A stretch of 64,000 nucleotides of DNA, from the NCBI GenBank assembly GCA_008330645.1, contig VLTN01000023.1:1-64000 (forward strand), read 5' to 3'. The position numbers and the translations under genes are program-made. Positions 60,982 to 64,000 of this stretch are shown here, one piece after another (the first letter of the stretch is position 1; every line of letters starts with the position of its first letter). The DNA is from Cafeteria roenbergensis. Its lineage: Eukaryota > Sar > Bigyra > Bicosoecida > Cafeteriaceae. Below the pieces are notes generated by a model that did no database searches, had not been told where the DNA came from, and saw only the letters and a list, made by a program, of their open reading frames with translations.

Positions 60982-63329
60982 GACTCCTCTTCCATGTCAA
61001 TGCCGCTGGTGGCTGCCCTGTGGGGCTCCCGCTCGTGCCGTTGCGCCCAGCGAGTGCGAGAGTTTGACCAGACAAGCACATGGCCGTCGGCAAAACCGGC
61101 GGCCACGGTGCCGCGCCTCGCTCCCGCAGCAAGCACCGTCGCCGCCTCGCTCTGCAGCACGGTCATTGCCACGATGGGCGGCAGGCTTGGCTCTCCGTCG
61201 CAGTCGAGCATGCCCGCGGGCCGCGGCGGCCTCCTCCCGATGCCGGCGTACGCTGCGAACGCCCTGGCAACCGCGATGCGGCGGCCAGGAATGGACGCCT
61301 CCTTGCAGCGCTCCTCGGCATCGGCGGCCGCCTTCTTCCTGACGTTTGCCCACCTGCCGTCGTCGGCCTGCACGAACTCCTTCGACTCGTTGGCGTACTG
61401 TCCCGCCTTGAGCGTGTGCCAGGTCGTCCTTGCCTTGGAAGGGGAGGACGGGAGGTTGAGCCGCTGGAACTCCGGGTGGTCCTTCTTGGGGCCGAGGGCC
61501 TGCTCCACAATCATCCTGGCTTGCGCGTCGCGCTCCTGCATCATACGGGAGCCCAGCTCGTCGAGCTTGTGCGCCGCAACGCTGAGCTCCGTTGCAGCGC
61601 TGCGAGCTATGGTGGCCGACACGTCCAGTTGCGACCGCATGGGCTTGTTGACGACCTCGGCAGCCTTCTTGGCGGCATCCGTCACCGCGGGGAGCATCGA
61701 CGCACCAAAGTCGTCCGCGCCAAGGACTGCCGCGGCCCTGGCCGCAGCCCTCGATACGGCGCGAGCTTCGGCTTCCTGCTTTGCGACGGAGGCCTCGGGG
61801 GCCTGAGAGCCCAATGCAGCCTCTGCGGCCGCGGCGGCACGCGCCAGGCAAGTCGCCTCGGCCACCAGCGCGGCGCTCTCCATCGTCTTGGGCGTTTCGC
61901 GCGTCTGCACGAAGCCGATGCCAAACGTGGAGCTCGCGTTGCTGAGGCGAGCCGATCCCGAGGGCAGCGGCGCCCCCTCCCCGTACACGCGGGGCGGAGG
62001 GGGTCGCTCGAGAACCACAGGCTCAAGCCCCGAGTCGTCTTCGCCAGCGTCAGCAGCCACCGCCGCCGCCGCCGCCGCCGCCGCATCTCCGGCCGCGGCA
62101 GCAGGCATGTGTGCGCTTGAAGAGCTGCTTCCAGGCGGAGTCGGCGCATCGGGGCCCCGGAACGCGGCGGCCGACGTAGCTCGCTGGGCCCTCGCCTGGA
62201 ATTCGTCAGCCGCGGCCGGGACGTCGGGGCCAACGACCGCCGGACGTCCCCTGGTCTCGGCTCTGAGCCGGAGCACCCACCCGCCCGCCGTTGCGCTGGA
62301 TGACGGGTTCGTCAGCGAATGGACGAGCTTGATCCTGGCCGCCTGGCCCGTCAGCATCCGCAGCAGCACCACGTGCCCGCGACGGTGAAGGGTCCCGAGG
62401 GCGAGCGACCGCGAGAGGGGCGACAGGCGCACAATGTACGGGCGGGCGAAGGAGTTCCACTTCTCGACGGCCGGGTGGGGCCCGGCGCCGCCGGGCCCAA
62501 ACGTGGGGCCCGCGATGACGCGTGCCTCGCTGGATCCAAGGCGCACGCCGCTGGGATCCACTGGCCCGCCCGTCGCTGCGGCGACGCTGCCAGTCGCAGA
62601 GCTCGTCCCTGAGATGGACCTCCCGCTTCCGTTCCAGCCGACCAGGCGCTGCGAGGGAGCGCCAACCAGCGGGCGCAGCTCTGCAAGCTCGACCCCGTGG
62701 GCGGACTCGAACACAGGGTCGAAGAGTCGGAAGAGCTGCGCTGCTTCGGTCGTCGCGCCACGCGGCGGCGCCGCGAGCTCCACGAAGCTGCAGGCAAAGA
62801 GCGCGAAGGCGAGCGCCTCCAGCTCCTCGGCGCAGTGCGACGGCGCGGTGCGGGCCAAGGCGTGCATGTCCGACAGGCCCAGGCTGTAGGCCCTCGACGG
62901 GACACCCGCGCTGCCACCACGCTCGCGCATGGCCTTCTGGTACTTGCTCAGCATGTTGGCACCGAGCGTCTCGAGGACGCACTCGAGCTCGCCGCCTCCG
63001 CCAACAAGGGCCCCGATTTCCCACGCCGCAAGCATGGCCTGCGGGTCCGAGCCAGCCGTGCTGTTGAGCCGCCGCAGAGTCGAGGCTGCCTCGCGAACTC
63101 GCCGGTCGTGCGAGGACTCGAACGCGCTCTCTGGCACCGCGCCGTCTGCGGCTTGCTGCTGCGCGAGGTGCACCCCTGCCTGGCGCTCAGCCTGCAGCAC
63201 GATGGCTGCCCCGGTAAGGCCGTGCTGGAGAAGACGCGTGATGATCACATCCAGCTCGGCCGCTGGCGCCAGTGGCTGCGGCGTGGGGCTGGGCGCCACG
63301 GCGGGCGGGGTGGGCGAGGGCGCCGCCAT
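59466..63329 (-). CDS. TAF5-like WD40 protein (TFIID/SAGA subunit)
   Basis: 1,287 aa from the ATG at 63329 (MAAPSPTPP), single long exon. A LisH-like helix pair (LDVIITRLLQHGLTGAAIVLQ) comes first. An NTD2-like segment (AQLFRLFDPVFESAHGVELA ... YIVRLSPLSRSLALGTLHRR) follows. The middle is low-complexity with a run of Glu/Asp (SDEDEDEDEDED, about 60930-60980). The C-terminus has at least six WD40 blades (GSTDGSIRLWS, HADGAARVWH, GASDGSVRV, DVEGCVRCWD, GSDSRISMWD). This LisH-NTD2-WD40 order is that of TAF5; other LisH-WD40 proteins remain possible. Confidence 0.58.
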
Positions 63330-64000
63330 TCCGACACGCGCAGGCAAGGAGGCGCAGAGGGCCTGGCCTGCAGGGCGGGGCTGCCGGGGGGCGGGTCCGC
63401 GCGGCGTGCCTTGCGGCGTGCAGTGCCCCCCGGGCTCGGGCCGGCTGCGCGCTGGCAGGCGGCCGGCCCTCGTTGGGATCGATGGCTCGGGCCGGCGGCT
63501 CTGCCGGGCCAAGTCTTTTCGTCGGCTGGCTGCCGGGATCAGCGAGCGACGCCCTTGGCAGCGGTGCAAGAAACCCACGGCATGCGCCGAATCGGGCACT
63601 CAGCAGCCATGGTGAGAGCCCCGCGCCTCCTCGCGCCGCCGCGGCCGGACCCCCTCCCGCCTTTGCCCGCCTCGGGGAGGGGCGACGGGGCGGCGGCAGG
63701 GCGCCGCGACCCGCCGTGCGGGCTGGCCCGGCTGGGCCAGAGCAGAGCGGGAGCGGTCCTGGCCTTGCCCAGCCTCCCCCGGCCCCCCGAGCCGTCCGGC
63801 GGGGGCGCAAGACCGCAGGAGATGCCGAGTTGCCGCGCAGTGCGCCTTGCCCTGAGACTGGGGCTCCCGCCCTGTCCCGCCGCGCCCCACAGCGCCGGCG
63901 GGGCTGGGTTTTGCGGCCGGCGACCCGCTGCCCTGCGCAATCCGAACGGTCAGAGCCCGGCGTCAAACCGCTGGGCCGGACGGGGGGGGGTCGCTTCCGC
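63330..64000. other. Host GC-rich end of window
   Basis: Upstream of the TAF5-like start. Open frames on both strands have no recognisable domain. It may hold the promoter of the TAF5-like gene. Confidence 0.35.

Overview
The window is protist nuclear DNA carrying one complete integrated DNA-virus-like element. The host part is very GC-rich. It holds spliced genes with short introns that mostly start GTGAG and end CGCAG, and products typical of a flagellated protist: an RNA polymerase I subunit, a MYST acetyltransferase, TFIID-like and CECR2-like chromatin proteins, and an axonemal dynein regulatory complex subunit. The element looks like a mavirus-type (Lavidaviridae/Polinton-like) provirophage. 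Together these point to the marine bicosoecid Cafeteria (C. burkhardae/roenbergensis) and one of its endogenous mavirus-like elements (EMALEs). The species is inference; the element architecture is read from the sequence.

Layout. 1-18729 (minus): one giant secreted or surface gene with a signal peptide, Cys-rich repeats, about 43 cadherin-type repeat boundaries and C-terminal IPT/TIG-like repeats, running off the left edge. 18774-38373: the 19,600-bp element, flanked by a perfect 5-bp target duplication (AGCTC), with TG...CA ends, about 1-kb terminal inverted repeats, and a perfect palindrome at each tip. It lies 44 bp upstream of the giant gene's start codon. 38374-64000: host genes for a TPR protein (+), RPA43 (-), a coiled-coil protein (-), a DRC5/TCTE1-like LRR protein (-) whose intron holds a 30-bp minisatellite, an Sm-like ORF (+), a disordered protein (-), a CECR2-like protein (-), a Tip60/Esa1-like MYST acetyltransferase (+) and a TAF5-like WD40 protein (-).

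The element carries the virophage morphogenesis block in mavirus order (packaging ATPase, cysteine protease, penton, major capsid protein). It has a retroviral-type integrase with a chromodomain, a separate tyrosine recombinase, and a fused archaeo-eukaryotic primase plus herpes-origin-binding-like helicase instead of a protein-primed DNA polymerase. Other genes encode GIY-YIG and HNH-type nucleases, an S74-chaperone fibre-like protein, a nucleotidyltransferase-fold protein, a P-loop protein, a possible pVI-like protein and an ankyrin protein of giant-virus style. Nearly every gene has a TAGA/TAGTAGA motif just before its ATG, and many gene ends carry A/T-rich hairpins.

Most notable: (i) the element tips are perfect 138-bp and 130-bp palindromes, the left one with nested side hairpins like a parvovirus ITR; (ii) a 24-bp hairpin repeat is scattered through the element, two copies lying in-frame inside genes; (iii) two different integration enzymes coexist. 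Several genes, host and viral, are broken by single-base frameshifts. Because the host giant gene is affected too, residual sequencing indels are as likely as real decay.
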